A stretch of 25,125 nucleotides of DNA from CANKHJ01 sp035556495 (lineage in GTDB: Bacteria; Pseudomonadota; Alphaproteobacteria; Rhizobiales; Xanthobacteraceae), in contig DATMEW010000144.1 in assembly GCA_035556495.1 (NCBI GenBank), forward strand, positions 1 to 25,125. Direction: 5' to 3'. Below are positions 7,380 through 15,584 of this stretch, one piece after another. How positions within the stretch are numbered: the first letter of the stretch is position 1; the number at the start of each line of letters is the position of its first letter. The position numbers and the translations under genes were made by a program. A model generated the notes under the pieces. The model ran no database searches. It was not told the origin of the DNA and saw nothing but the letters and a program-made list of their open reading frames with translations.

Positions 7380-8635
7380 GCGAAAAACTCCTGAGCCTTG
7401 ATCAGAGCCTCAGCCAGCCGGTCCACCTCGTCCAGCGTATTATACATCCCGAAAGATGCCCGACATGTGGCGGCGACGCCGAAGCGCGCCAGCAGCGGCA
7501 TGGTGCAATGAGTTCCCGCCCGCACCGCGACGCCCGCCCTGTCGATGATCGTCGCAATATCGTGGGGATGCGCGTTCTTCATCTCGAACGAGACGATCGC
7601 GCCCTTGTCCCGCGCATTGCCGATAATGCGCAGCGACTTGATCGCGCCAAGCCGTTCATGGGCATAATGCACGAGTTCGCTCTCGTGAGCGCGGATCGCC
7701 GGCTTGCCGATACTGTTCATATAGTCGATTGCCGCACCGAGGCCGATGGCCTGAACGATCATCGGCGTGCCGGCCTCGAAGCGGTGCGGCGGATCGCCAT
7801 ATGTCACACGATCCTCGAACACGTCGCGGATCATCTCGCCGCCACCATTGAACGGCGGCAAGGCAGCGAGCAGATCGTATCGGCCATAAAGCACGCCGAC
7901 GCCCGTGGGTCCGTACAGCTTGTGCCCGGTCATGATATAGAAGTCGCAGCCGATATCCTGCACATCGATGTCAAGATGCACCGCCGCCTGGCTGCCATCC
8001 ACCAGCACGGGAATGCCGCGTGCATGGGCGAGCTTCACAATCTCCTTCACGGGGACGATGGTGCCCAGCGTATTGGACATCTGGGTGATCGCGACCAGCT
8101 TGGTGCGAGCCGACAGCAGCTTCTCGAATTCCTCAATCAGGAAATTGCCGTCTTCATCCACCGGCGCCCATTTCAGCACCGCGCCCTGCCGCTCGCGCAG
8201 GAAATGCCACGGAACGATGTTGGAATGATGCTCCATGATCGAAAGGACGATCTCGTCGCCCTCGCGGATATGGTCGCGGCCATATGAATAGGCGACGAGA
8301 TTGATCGCCTCCGTCGCGTTGCGGGTGAAAATGATCTCTTCCGGCCGGCCGGCATTCAGGAATGCACGAACCGTCTCGCGCGCGCCTTCGTAAGCTTCGG
8401 TCGCGGCATTGGCGAGATAATGCAACCCGCGGTGAACATTCGCATATTCGGACACATACGCCCGCTGGATGCGATCGAGCACAGCCTGCGGCTTCTGCGC
8501 GGAAGCAGCGTTGTCGAGATAGACCAGCGGCTTGCCGTAAACCTCCATCGCCAGCGCGGGAAAGTCCGCCCGGATGCGCTCGACATCGTAACGCGGCGGC
8601 GCGGAAACGGCGCTGGTGCTGCAGATATCCATCAT
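7376..8635 (-). CDS. sufS: Cysteine desulfurase SufS (class II, SUF type)
   Basis: This PLP enzyme removes sulfur from L-cysteine to supply persulfide for SufBCD. The 419-residue protein has the PLP lysine K239 in TGHKLYGPTGVG, the PLP-contacting histidine in MEHHSN (134-139), and the active-site C377 in RAGTHCTMPLL, the short-loop arrangement of SufS rather than IscS. The DFPAL and YLDNAAS N-terminal signatures are present. I chose the first of two adjacent ATG codons at 8635: it forms an ATGA overlap with the sufD stop and has GGAGG four bases upstream. A much longer frame reaching 9208 overlaps sufD and is rejected. No sufE is seen in the window, so the sulfur-transfer partner is either encoded elsewhere or is a SufU-type protein. 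Confidence 0.96.
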   Translation of the reverse strand: MMDICSTSAVSAPPRYDVERIRADFPALAMEVYGKPLVYLDNAASAQKPQAVLDRIQRAYVSEYANVHRGLHYLANAATEAYEGARETVRAFLNAGRPEEIIFTRNATEAINLVAYSYGRDHIREGDEIVLSIMEHHSNIVPWHFLRERQGAVLKWAPVDEDGNFLIEEFEKLLSARTKLVAITQMSNTLGTIVPVKEIVKLAHARGIPVLVDGSQAAVHLDIDVQDIGCDFYIMTGHKLYGPTGVGVLYGRYDLLAALPPFNGGGEMIRDVFEDRVTYGDPPHRFEAGTPMIVQAIGLGAAIDYMNSIGKPAIRAHESELVHYAHERLGAIKSLRIIGNARDKGAIVSFEMKNAHPHDIATIIDRAGVAVRAGTHCTMPLLARFGVAATCRASFGMYNTLDEVDRLAEALIKAQEFFA

Positions 8636-9939
8636 CGCGCCTCCAGCCATTCCACTGCGAGCAGCATCAGCACTTCGCGCAGACCGGCATCCTCGACAGT
8701 CTCGACGGCATCGCCGATGAACGCCTGAATCAGCAGCGATTCCGCCTCCTTCTCCGGCAGTCCGCGCGCCATGAGATAGAATTTCAGGTTGTCGTCGAGC
8801 GCACCGGCAGTCGCGCCATGGCCGCACTGGACATCGTCGGCGAAAATCTCCAGCTCCGGCTTCATGTCCGCCTCGGCATCCTCGGACAGGAGCAGCGCGC
8901 GGGTCATCATGCGGGCATCCGTCTTCTGTGCCTGCGGCTGCACGCTGATGCGCCCCTGAAACACACCGCGCGACCGCCCGTCGAGCACGGACTTGAACAG
9001 CTCGCGGCTCTGGCAGCCCGGCGCGACGTGATTCAGCGTCAGGGTCGTGTCGGCGTGCTGCCTGCCGGTCAGCAGATTCACGCCGCCGAAACGCAATGTC
9101 GCGGCGTCCCCCTGGCACTCTGCGAAAATCTGGTTGCGCACCAGCCCGCCACCGACATTCAGAATGAATGTGTTGAGATGGGAAGCCGCACCAAGCCGCA
9201 TGCCCCATGACGCCACATGCAGCGTGTTTTCGCTTTCAAGACCGAACTTCACATGATCGACATGCGCGCGATCTCCCACGACAAGGTCGATCGCCATGTT
9301 GATCTGGTCGTCGCGCCCCGCTGCACTTTCATGGGTTTCGATAAGCGCCAGCTTCGCGCCGGCGCCGACATCGATCACGACGCGCGAATAGACCGCCGCT
9401 GCTTCGCCCTGCACCGTGAACAGAAGATGCAGGGGGCGGCGCAGCGTCGCCCCTTCCGCAACGCGGATGACAACGCCGTCACGCGTGAAAGCCGTGTTCA
9501 GCGCAACAGCCGCATCGTCATTTGCCGGAGCAAGTGCATCGCCGGCAAGCGCCGCGGCATCCCTGCCAAGAACGCTGTCGAACGTCTCGATGGTCAGACC
9601 GGGTTCGATGTCGGCGAGGTCGGACAGACTTTCGATCATCCGACCGTTGCCGAAGACAAGCCGGCGCGCCTCGATATGCGCAAGCAGATCCGCGGAACGG
9701 CCCTGGGAAAGCGCAGCCTGTGCGGTCGACGCCAGCGGCTTGGCGGCGCGCATGGCGGCGCGCAGGTCGGTGTATTTCCATGCTTCGATGCGGCGATGGG
9801 GCAGCCCCGCGCCCGCAAACACATCGAAGGCGCGCTGCCGCTCGGTAGCATCGCCAGGCAATTCACCTTTGATTGCGGCGAACATGTCCGCAATGCCCTG
9901 TTCGGCGGCGGTCCTGATCTGGCGTATTCCGGCGTTCAT
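8632..9939 (-). CDS. sufD: Fe-S cluster assembly protein SufD
   Basis: SufD pairs with SufB and the ATPase SufC in the scaffold complex SufBC2D. The 435-residue protein shows the N-terminal SufD pattern GLPHRRIEAWKYTDLR (about 45-60), a long right-handed beta-helix core, and the C-terminal core region FADDVQCGHGATAGALDDNLKFYLMARG with the conserved Cys and His. The ATG at 9939 has GAGG 7 bases upstream that overlaps the sufC stop codon, so translation is probably coupled. Its own stop overlaps the sufS start. Sequence is more variable than sufB, as usual for the family. Confidence 0.95.
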   Translation of the reverse strand: MNAGIRQIRTAAEQGIADMFAAIKGELPGDATERQRAFDVFAGAGLPHRRIEAWKYTDLRAAMRAAKPLASTAQAALSQGRSADLLAHIEARRLVFGNGRMIESLSDLADIEPGLTIETFDSVLGRDAAALAGDALAPANDDAAVALNTAFTRDGVVIRVAEGATLRRPLHLLFTVQGEAAAVYSRVVIDVGAGAKLALIETHESAAGRDDQINMAIDLVVGDRAHVDHVKFGLESENTLHVASWGMRLGAASHLNTFILNVGGGLVRNQIFAECQGDAATLRFGGVNLLTGRQHADTTLTLNHVAPGCQSRELFKSVLDGRSRGVFQGRISVQPQAQKTDARMMTRALLLSEDAEADMKPELEIFADDVQCGHGATAGALDDNLKFYLMARGLPEKEAESLLIQAFIGDAVETVEDAGLREVLMLLAVEWLEAR

Positions 9940-9948
9940 CGCTTGGCC

Positions 9949-10704
9949 TCACGCCGCTTCATCGGTGAACCGCGCATAGCCATGCGCTTCGAGTTCGTGC
10001 GCCAGTTCCTTGTCGCCGGTCTTCACGATACGTCCCTTGGACAGCACATGCACGACATCCGGCACGATATATTCCAGCAAGCGCTGATAGTGGGTGATGA
10101 CGATCATGCCGCGCTCCGGCGCCCGCAGCCGGTTCACGCCCTCGGAGACGACGCGCAGCGCGTCGATATCCAGGCCGGAATCGGTCTCGTCGAGAATGCA
10201 GAGCTGCGGCTCCAGCAGCGCCATCTGCAACACTTCGTTGCGCTTCTTCTCGCCGCCCGAAAACCCGACATTGACGGAGCGGCGCAGCATCTCCTGCTCG
10301 ATGCCGAGATGACCCGCGATCTCGCGCACGCGCTTGAGAAAATCGGGCGTGGACATTTCCGCCTCGCCACGCGCGCGGCGCTGGGCGTTCACCGCCGTGC
10401 GCAGGAAATTCATCGTCGCGACGCCCGGAATTTCCAGCGGATACTGGAACGCCAGGAACACGCCTTTCGCGGCACGCTGGTCCGGCGAAAGTGCAAGCAG
10501 ATCCTCGCCGTCGAGCAGCACGGAGCCGTCCTTCACCTCATAGCCCGGCTTGCCGGCAAGCACATGAGAGAGCGTCGATTTGCCGGAGCCATTCGGCCCC
10601 ATGATGGCGGCAAGCTGCCCCTTTTCGACAGTCAGCGTCAGGCCGTTGAGGATATTCCGTCCTCCAACCGCAACATGCAGATTCTTGATCTCAAGCAACG
10701 ACAT
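9949..10704 (-). CDS. sufC: Fe-S cluster assembly ATPase SufC
   Basis: This ABC-type ATPase drives conformational change in the SufBCD scaffold. The 251-residue protein has Walker A GPNGSGKST (36-44), Q-loop Q87, signature FSGGEKKRNE (148-157), Walker B ending in LDETDSGLD (171-179) and the switch histidine H205. These SufC-specific variants (SGGEKKR; DETDSGLD) separate it from transport ATPases. Its ATG overlaps the sufB stop by one base (TAATG), a classic coupling arrangement, and sufD follows after 9 bp. There is no membrane partner. Confidence 0.97.
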   Translation of the reverse strand: MSLLEIKNLHVAVGGRNILNGLTLTVEKGQLAAIMGPNGSGKSTLSHVLAGKPGYEVKDGSVLLDGEDLLALSPDQRAAKGVFLAFQYPLEIPGVATMNFLRTAVNAQRRARGEAEMSTPDFLKRVREIAGHLGIEQEMLRRSVNVGFSGGEKKRNEVLQMALLEPQLCILDETDSGLDIDALRVVSEGVNRLRAPERGMIVITHYQRLLEYIVPDVVHVLSKGRIVKTGDKELAHELEAHGYARFTDEAA

Positions 10705-12206
10705 TATCCTACGGACCCTTCAAGGCTGATCGAGATCAGCTTCTGTGCCTCCACCGCGAACTCCATCGGCAGTTCCTGGAGCACGTCCTTCACGAAGCCG
10801 TTGACCACCAGCGCCACCGCTTCCTCGGCGGAGAGGCCGCGCTGCATACAGTAGAACAGCATCTCGTCCGAGATTTTCGAGGTCGTCGCCTCGTGCTCGA
10901 ACACCGCGGAGACGTTCTTGGCCTCCAGATAAGGCACCGTATGCGCGCCGCATTTGTTGCCGATCAGCAGGGAGTCGCATTGCGTGAAGTTGCGCGCCTT
11001 ATCGGCCTTGCGATGCGCCGTCACCAGCCCGCGATAGGTGTTGCTGGATTTGCCCGCCGAAACGCCCTTGGAGATGATGCGGCTGGTTGTGCCCTTGCCG
11101 AGATGCAGCATCTTGGTGCCGCTGTCGACCTGCTGCATCCCGTTGGAAATCGCAACGGAATAGAACTCGCCGCGTGAATTGTCGCCCCGCAGGATACAGC
11201 TTGGATATTTCCAGGTGATGGCCGATCCGGTCTCCACCTGCGTCCATAGAATCTTGGAGCGCGCCCCACGGCAGTCGCCCCGCTTGGTGACGAAGTTGTA
11301 GATGCCGCCCCTGCCCTCGCTGTCGCCGGGATACCAGTTCTGCACGGTGGAATATTTGATCTCGGCATCGTCCAGCGCGACAAGTTCGACCACTGCCGCG
11401 TGAAGCTGGTTCTCGTCGCGCATCGGCGCCGTGCAGCCTTCGAGATAGCTGACGTAGGAGCCCTTGTCGGCGATGATGAGCGTGCGCTCGAACTGCCCGG
11501 TATTCTTCTCGTTGATGCGGAAATAGGTGGACAGCTCCATCGGGCAGCGCACGCCCGGCGGCACATAGACGAACGAGCCGTCCGAGAACACGGCCGAGTT
11601 CAGCGTCGCGAAGAAATTATCCGTCACGGGCACGACCGTGCCGAGATACTGGCGCACGAGGTCCGGATGCTCGCGCAGCGCTTCCGAGATCGGCATGAAG
11701 ATCACACCGACCTTTTTCAGCTCTTCCTTGAAGGTGGTCGCCACGGAGACGGAGTCGAACACGGCGTCCACCGCCACGCGGCGCGGCGCCTCGCCGTCTT
11801 CGCCTTCCTCACCCTCGGGCCGCACGACCCCGGCGAGAATTTCCTGCTCGCGCAGCGGAATGCCGAGTTTCTCATAGGTCCGCAGGATTTCCGGATCGAC
11901 CTCGTCGAGCGAGGCCAGCGCCGGACGCTTCGGCGCGGCGTAATAATAGTAGCTCTGATAGTCGATCGGCGGATAATCCACGCGCGCCCAGTTCGGCTCG
12001 CGCATGGTCAGCCAGCGGCGATAAGCGTCAAGCCGCCACTCCAGCATCCAGGCCGGCTCGTTCTTCCGCTCCGAGATAAATCGCACGGTGTCTTCCGACA
12101 GCCCGATCGGGGCCTTGTCGGATTCCACCAAAGTCTCGAACCCATACTTATACTGATCGACGTCGATCCGGCGAACCTGATCAACGGTCTCCTGAATGGC
12201 CGCCAT
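10704..12206 (-). CDS. sufB: Fe-S cluster assembly scaffold SufB
   Basis: SufB is the main scaffold on which clusters form. The protein is 500 residues, the expected length. It shows KYGFETLVESDKAP and GLSEDTVRFISERKNEPAWMLEWRL near the N-terminus, VPPGVRCPMELSTYFRIN (about 215-232), LEGCTAPMRDENQLHAAVVEL (255-275) and the C-terminal core FTQCDSLLIGNKCGAHTVPY with C410 and C419. Residues 131-142 form an acidic Gly/Glu insertion. The ATG at 12206 follows GGAGGG at ideal spacing; an upstream TTG at 12230 is rejected. A 112-bp gap precedes it, so it could have its own promoter besides read-through from the desulfurase gene, though I see no convincing -35/-10 pair there. Confidence 0.97.
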   Translation of the reverse strand: MAAIQETVDQVRRIDVDQYKYGFETLVESDKAPIGLSEDTVRFISERKNEPAWMLEWRLDAYRRWLTMREPNWARVDYPPIDYQSYYYYAAPKRPALASLDEVDPEILRTYEKLGIPLREQEILAGVVRPEGEEGEDGEAPRRVAVDAVFDSVSVATTFKEELKKVGVIFMPISEALREHPDLVRQYLGTVVPVTDNFFATLNSAVFSDGSFVYVPPGVRCPMELSTYFRINEKNTGQFERTLIIADKGSYVSYLEGCTAPMRDENQLHAAVVELVALDDAEIKYSTVQNWYPGDSEGRGGIYNFVTKRGDCRGARSKILWTQVETGSAITWKYPSCILRGDNSRGEFYSVAISNGMQQVDSGTKMLHLGKGTTSRIISKGVSAGKSSNTYRGLVTAHRKADKARNFTQCDSLLIGNKCGAHTVPYLEAKNVSAVFEHEATTSKISDEMLFYCMQRGLSAEEAVALVVNGFVKDVLQELPMEFAVEAQKLISISLEGSVG

Positions 12207-12318
12207 TTCGCCCTCCGCGCGCGGTTTCAAGGACCGCGGGATGGTGTGTCGGTTATGGTTGGTTTGCCGCGCAAGTCACCTGAAAAATCGCAGATGCAGC
12301 GTCAACAGCGCGATCACC

Positions 12319-13491
12319 TCATGCGGCAAGCTCCGGCTTTGCTCTAGTTATGTATTCCGACACCTTCTTCCAAGCCTCCAGAAAGCGTATTACGTCACTC
12401 TCTGTGGTATCGGGGCCCATACTGACCCGGATCGCGCCACGAGCGAGATCCGGGACGATGCCCATTGCCGAGAGCACATGGGAAGGCTGCACCTTGCCGG
12501 AGGAACACGCCGCGCCGGAGGACACGGCAATGCCCTCCAGATCGAAGGCGATCACGGCGGTCTCCGCGCGCATGCCCGGACGGCCCAGCAGCGTGGTATT
12601 GGCAATCCGCTCGGCGCTGGCACCAAAGATCACGACATCCGGGGTCGCAGCGCGGACTGCATCTTCCAGTTTGGCCCGCAGCGCCGCCAGCCGGACGGCT
12701 TGCGCAGCCATATCCCGTGCGCAGGCGGCCGCCGCCGCACCGAATCCGGCGATGCCGGCCACATTTTCCGTGCCGGCCCGCCGGCCCTGCTCCTGCCCGC
12801 CCCCCGTCATCAACGGGAAAGGCCGCAGTCCCGGCCGCAGGATCAGCGCGCCGACGCCCTTCGGCCCGCCGATTTTGTGAGCCGAAACCGTCATCATGTC
12901 CACATTCAAGGCGGAAAATGACAGCGGAATGCGCCCGAAAGCCTGCACCGCATCCACATGCAGCATCGCACCCGCCTCATGGACGATCCGCGCCGCCTCC
13001 ATGACAGGCTGCAAAACGCCGGTTTCGTTGTTGGCGGCCATGATCGAAACCAGGGCCCGCTGACCATTCCCGGCCAACACCGCAAGCCGCGCCGTCAGCG
13101 CCGCGAGATCCACCCGGCCCTCACCATCGACGGAAATCCGCTCCACGGCGTCTGACAGAAAACGCCCCCCGGCGAGCACGGACGGGTGCTCCACCGCCGA
13201 GACCAGCAGCCGGTCGAACCGGCGGCCATCCAGCTCGGATGCCAGCGCCAGCGCATTAGCCTCGGTTCCGCCGGACGTGAACACCACGCCGCCCGCGCCG
13301 GATCCGGCCAGTTGCGCGATGGACTGCCGCGCCCGCTCCACGATCGCGCGCGCGGCGCGCCCCTCGGCATGGACCGACGACGGATTGCCCGCGCAGGCCA
13401 GGGCATCCAGCATGGCCTGCCGCGCTTCGGGACGAAGCGGCGCCGTCGCATTCCAGTCGAGATACACCCGCTCCGTCATCGTCCTGCGCAA
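12319..13491 (-). CDS. Cysteine desulfurase, IscS/NifS class, first gene of the SUF cluster
   Basis: This second desulfurase in the cluster is a PLP enzyme of about 390 residues of the class I (IscS/NifS) type. Numbered from the inner ATG it has YLDWNATAPLRPEA, VEHPSV with the PLP-stacking His98, the PLP lysine K202 in SAHKIGGPKG, RAGTENV (235-241), and active-site C325 in SSGAACSSGK within the long mobile loop typical of class I. In related Rhizobiales it opens the suf operon, often called iscS, nifS or sufS2. I annotate the TTG at 13491 because GGAGGG stands 8 bases upstream; the ATG at 13479 has only AGGA two bases away but would give the more usual N-terminus. The class is firm, the exact sulfur acceptor unknown. 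Confidence 0.92.
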   Translation of the reverse strand: MRRTMTERVYLDWNATAPLRPEARQAMLDALACAGNPSSVHAEGRAARAIVERARQSIAQLAGSGAGGVVFTSGGTEANALALASELDGRRFDRLLVSAVEHPSVLAGGRFLSDAVERISVDGEGRVDLAALTARLAVLAGNGQRALVSIMAANNETGVLQPVMEAARIVHEAGAMLHVDAVQAFGRIPLSFSALNVDMMTVSAHKIGGPKGVGALILRPGLRPFPLMTGGGQEQGRRAGTENVAGIAGFGAAAAACARDMAAQAVRLAALRAKLEDAVRAATPDVVIFGASAERIANTTLLGRPGMRAETAVIAFDLEGIAVSSGAACSSGKVQPSHVLSAMGIVPDLARGAIRVSMGPDTTESDVIRFLEAWKKVSEYITRAKPELAA

Positions 13492-13531
13492 TCCGCCGGC
13501 CCTCCGGACCGGATTTCCTTGCTTTCGCCCC

Positions 13532-13562
13532 CGCCGGTCATGCTAGAAGCCATCGACCGGCG
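13532..13562. repeat. Inverted repeat in the leader of the desulfurase/suf transcript
   Basis: CGCCGGTC and GACCGGCG form a perfect 8-bp stem around a 15-nt loop. It lies between the palindromic operator candidate and the desulfurase start, so it would sit in the mRNA leader. It may be an attenuation or stability element. The function is unknown. Confidence 0.5.
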
Positions 13563-13598
13563 TCGTTCTGCCCCGGAAAACGGGATCAGACAAAAATA

Positions 13599-13611
13599 TA
13601 GAATAGTTCTA
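13599..13611. promoter_or_regulatory. Irr-box-like (iron control element) palindrome upstream of the SUF cluster
   Basis: TAGAA-TAG-TTCTA is a perfect 13-bp palindrome in a short AT-rich island of an otherwise GC-rich intergenic region. It resembles the Irr box/ICE core (TTAGAA-N-TTCTAA type) that controls iron-related genes in Rhizobiales. It lies just downstream of a plausible minus-strand -10, a repressor-like position. The symmetry is seen directly; the regulator is inferred from remembered consensus. Confidence 0.5.
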
Positions 13612-13614
13612 AGC

Positions 13615-13642
13615 AGTTAGCCTGAGACCGCGCGCCCGTCAA
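13615..13642 (-). promoter_or_regulatory. Candidate promoter for the desulfurase/suf operon
   Basis: On the minus strand TTGACG (13642-13637) and CTAACT (13620-13615) are 16 bp apart, matching an alphaproteobacterial housekeeping promoter reasonably well. The predicted start would fall at or within the palindrome at 13599-13611. This gives a leader of over 100 nt before the desulfurase start. Confidence 0.4.
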
Positions 13643-13674
13643 GCAAGTCCGGTCCGGCCAGCCAAGAGGTTTCC

Positions 13675-14334
13675 ATGCCCGAGGTCATCTTTACCGGTCC
13701 TGCCGGCCGGATCGAAGGCCGCTATCATCCCGCGCGCCAGAAGAACGCGCCGATCGCGATCGTCCTGCATCCGCACCCGCAGTTCGGCGGCACGATGAAT
13801 CATCAGATCATCTATCAGATGTATTATGCCTTCGTGCATCGCGGTTTTTCCGCCCTGCGGTTCAATTTCCGCGGGGTCGGTCGCAGCCAGGGCTCATTCG
13901 ACCATGGCACGGGCGAATTGTCGGACGCCGCCGCCGCGCTGGACTGGGCGCAATCGATCAATCCGGAAGCGCGGAGCTGCTGGGTCGCCGGCTTCTCCTT
14001 CGGTGCGTGGATCGGCATGCAGCTTCTCATGCGCCGGCCGGAGATCGAAGGTTTCATCTCAGTCGCGCCGCCGGCCAATCTCTACGACTTCTCCTTCCTC
14101 GCACCGTGCCCGTCCTCGGGGCTGATCGTCCATGGCGACAAGGATGCGGTGGTGCCCTACAAGGATGTCGCCACGCTGGTCGAGAAACTGAAGACCCAGA
14201 AGGGCATCGTCATCGACCAGAAGGTGATTCCCGGCGCGAACCACTTTTTCGACAGTAAGATCGACGTGCTGATGCAATCGGTCGGAGCCTATCTCGACAA
14301 GCGCCTGAAGGGCGACCGGCGCGGCGTGGCCTGA
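13675..14334 (+). CDS. Alpha/beta hydrolase, divergent from the SUF cluster
   Basis: This 219-residue cytoplasmic serine hydrolase has an alpha/beta fold. The nucleophile elbow is GFSFGA with S108; the probable acid is D157 in HGDKDAVVP and the catalytic histidine H190 in GANHFF. HPHPQFGGTMNHQI (32-45) near the oxyanion region and RFNFRGVGRSQG (62-73) are typical of a COG2945-like family of unknown substrate. The ATG at 13675 follows AGAGG. In Rhizobiales this gene is often beside the desulfurase-suf operon, and here it shares the divergent promoter region, so co-regulation by the AT-rich palindrome is possible. Its substrate is unknown; a thioester or ester is as much as can be said. Confidence 0.88.
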   Translation: MPEVIFTGPAGRIEGRYHPARQKNAPIAIVLHPHPQFGGTMNHQIIYQMYYAFVHRGFSALRFNFRGVGRSQGSFDHGTGELSDAAAALDWAQSINPEARSCWVAGFSFGAWIGMQLLMRRPEIEGFISVAPPANLYDFSFLAPCPSSGLIVHGDKDAVVPYKDVATLVEKLKTQKGIVIDQKVIPGANHFFDSKIDVLMQSVGAYLDKRLKGDRRGVA

Positions 14335-14352
14335 GCCAGGCCGGGGCCTCTC

Positions 14353-15474
14353 TCACGGCCGGTAGAGCACGCCGCCCGTGAGGGGGGCGGCGATGCCGGT
14401 CGTGCCCGGAAAGGTCAGCGGCAGCCCGCGCAGGGAGCGTGCGGCAAGATAGGCGAAAGCCTGTGCCTCCATCGCGTCGACGGACCACCCGGCCTGCGCG
14501 GCCGTCTCCACCGTCGCGGGGGCGAGCCGGTCGGACAGCATCGCCATGAGGGTGGGATTGTGCGCGCCGCCGCCGGCCACGATCCAGCTTCGCGGCGGCT
14601 GCGGCAGCAGGTCCACCAACCGCGCGAGCGTTTCGACAGTCAGCCGCGTCAGGGTCGCGGCGCCGTCTTCCGTGGTCATGTCGCCGAGACCGCCCCGCTC
14701 CGCCACCCAGTTCCGGAAATCGTTGCGGTCGAGCGACTTCGGCGGCGGTTGCAGAAAGTACGGATGCGCCATCAGCCGTTCGACAGTGGCGAGGTCGGCG
14801 CGTCCCCTCGCCGCCAGACGGCCATCGGCATCCTGTGTTGCGCCGGTGCGCAGGCGGACGAAATCATCCAGCAGCGCATTGCCCGGCCCGGTGTCACAGG
14901 CGATGGGCTCCCCGTCCCCCTCCAGATACGTGATGTTGCCGACACCGCCGATATTGACGACACAGACCGGACCCGGCCGGTCGAGGCCGCGCACCAGCGC
15001 CTGATGATAGACCGGTACCAGCGGCGCGCCCTGCCCGCCGGCCGCGACATCGGCCTGCCGCAGATCCGCCACCACCGGGCAGCCCAGCCGCCGCGCCAGC
15101 GCCGCCGGATCGCCGATCTGCACCGTCAGTTTCCGCTCCGGCCGGTGCAGCACGGTCTGGCCATGGAAGCCGATCACGGCGATATCCGACACCGCCATGC
15201 CGGTGGATGCGCTGAAACTCTCGACCGCCTCGGCATGGACGCGCGTGACCATGTCCTCGGCCGCCCGCAGGATGTCGGAGCGCGTCGTCCGGTCCGGCAG
15301 GCTGACCGCCGCCGCAAGGGCCTGTCTCAGGAGCGTCCGCTCGGCGTCGGTATAGGGGCGGTAGCAGCTCGGGCCGGTATCCGCGATCTCGACGCCATCG
15401 GTATGGAGCATCGCGACGTCCACGCCGTCCAGCGACGTGCCGCTCATCATGCCCAGCGCTGACAGGCTTTCCAT
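14353..15474 (-). CDS. anmK: Anhydro-N-acetylmuramic acid kinase
   Basis: The enzyme phosphorylates and opens 1,6-anhydro-MurNAc to MurNAc-6-phosphate in peptidoglycan recycling. The 373-residue protein has the ATPase-fold start GMMSGTSLDGVDVAM, then IGFHGQTVLHRP, LRQADVAAGGQGAPLVPVYHQAL with the catalytic Asp region, VNIGGVGNITYL and CDTGPGNALLDD, all diagnostic of AnmK. Length is normal. The ATG at 15474 has AGGGA at good spacing; an ATG five codons earlier at 15489 is possible but less well served. It is divergent from tyrS, an arrangement I recall from other Rhizobiales. No other recycling gene (nagZ, ampG, murQ) is in the window. Confidence 0.95.
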   Translation of the reverse strand: MESLSALGMMSGTSLDGVDVAMLHTDGVEIADTGPSCYRPYTDAERTLLRQALAAAVSLPDRTTRSDILRAAEDMVTRVHAEAVESFSASTGMAVSDIAVIGFHGQTVLHRPERKLTVQIGDPAALARRLGCPVVADLRQADVAAGGQGAPLVPVYHQALVRGLDRPGPVCVVNIGGVGNITYLEGDGEPIACDTGPGNALLDDFVRLRTGATQDADGRLAARGRADLATVERLMAHPYFLQPPPKSLDRNDFRNWVAERGGLGDMTTEDGAATLTRLTVETLARLVDLLPQPPRSWIVAGGGAHNPTLMAMLSDRLAPATVETAAQAGWSVDAMEAQAFAYLAARSLRGLPLTFPGTTGIAAPLTGGVLYRP

Positions 15475-15584
15475 CCTGCGTCCCTGCATTTGAATCCCGC
15501 CTTGAACCTGTTACACCACCGGCCTGAACGATTGGTTGTCGGCGAAGCGGCCCGCTTCCCGGCCCGTTTCCGCAAGTGACCGCG

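Noticed and set aside
8636..9208. N-terminal extension of SufS by about 190 residues
   Set aside because: The extension lies entirely within sufD in another frame; the ATG at 8635 has a good ribosome binding site and forms an ATGA overlap with the sufD stop.
9217..10854. A 545-codon plus-strand frame opposite sufD, sufC and the end of sufB
   Set aside because: It overlaps three well-identified suf genes in antisense and has shadow-type composition and no domain.
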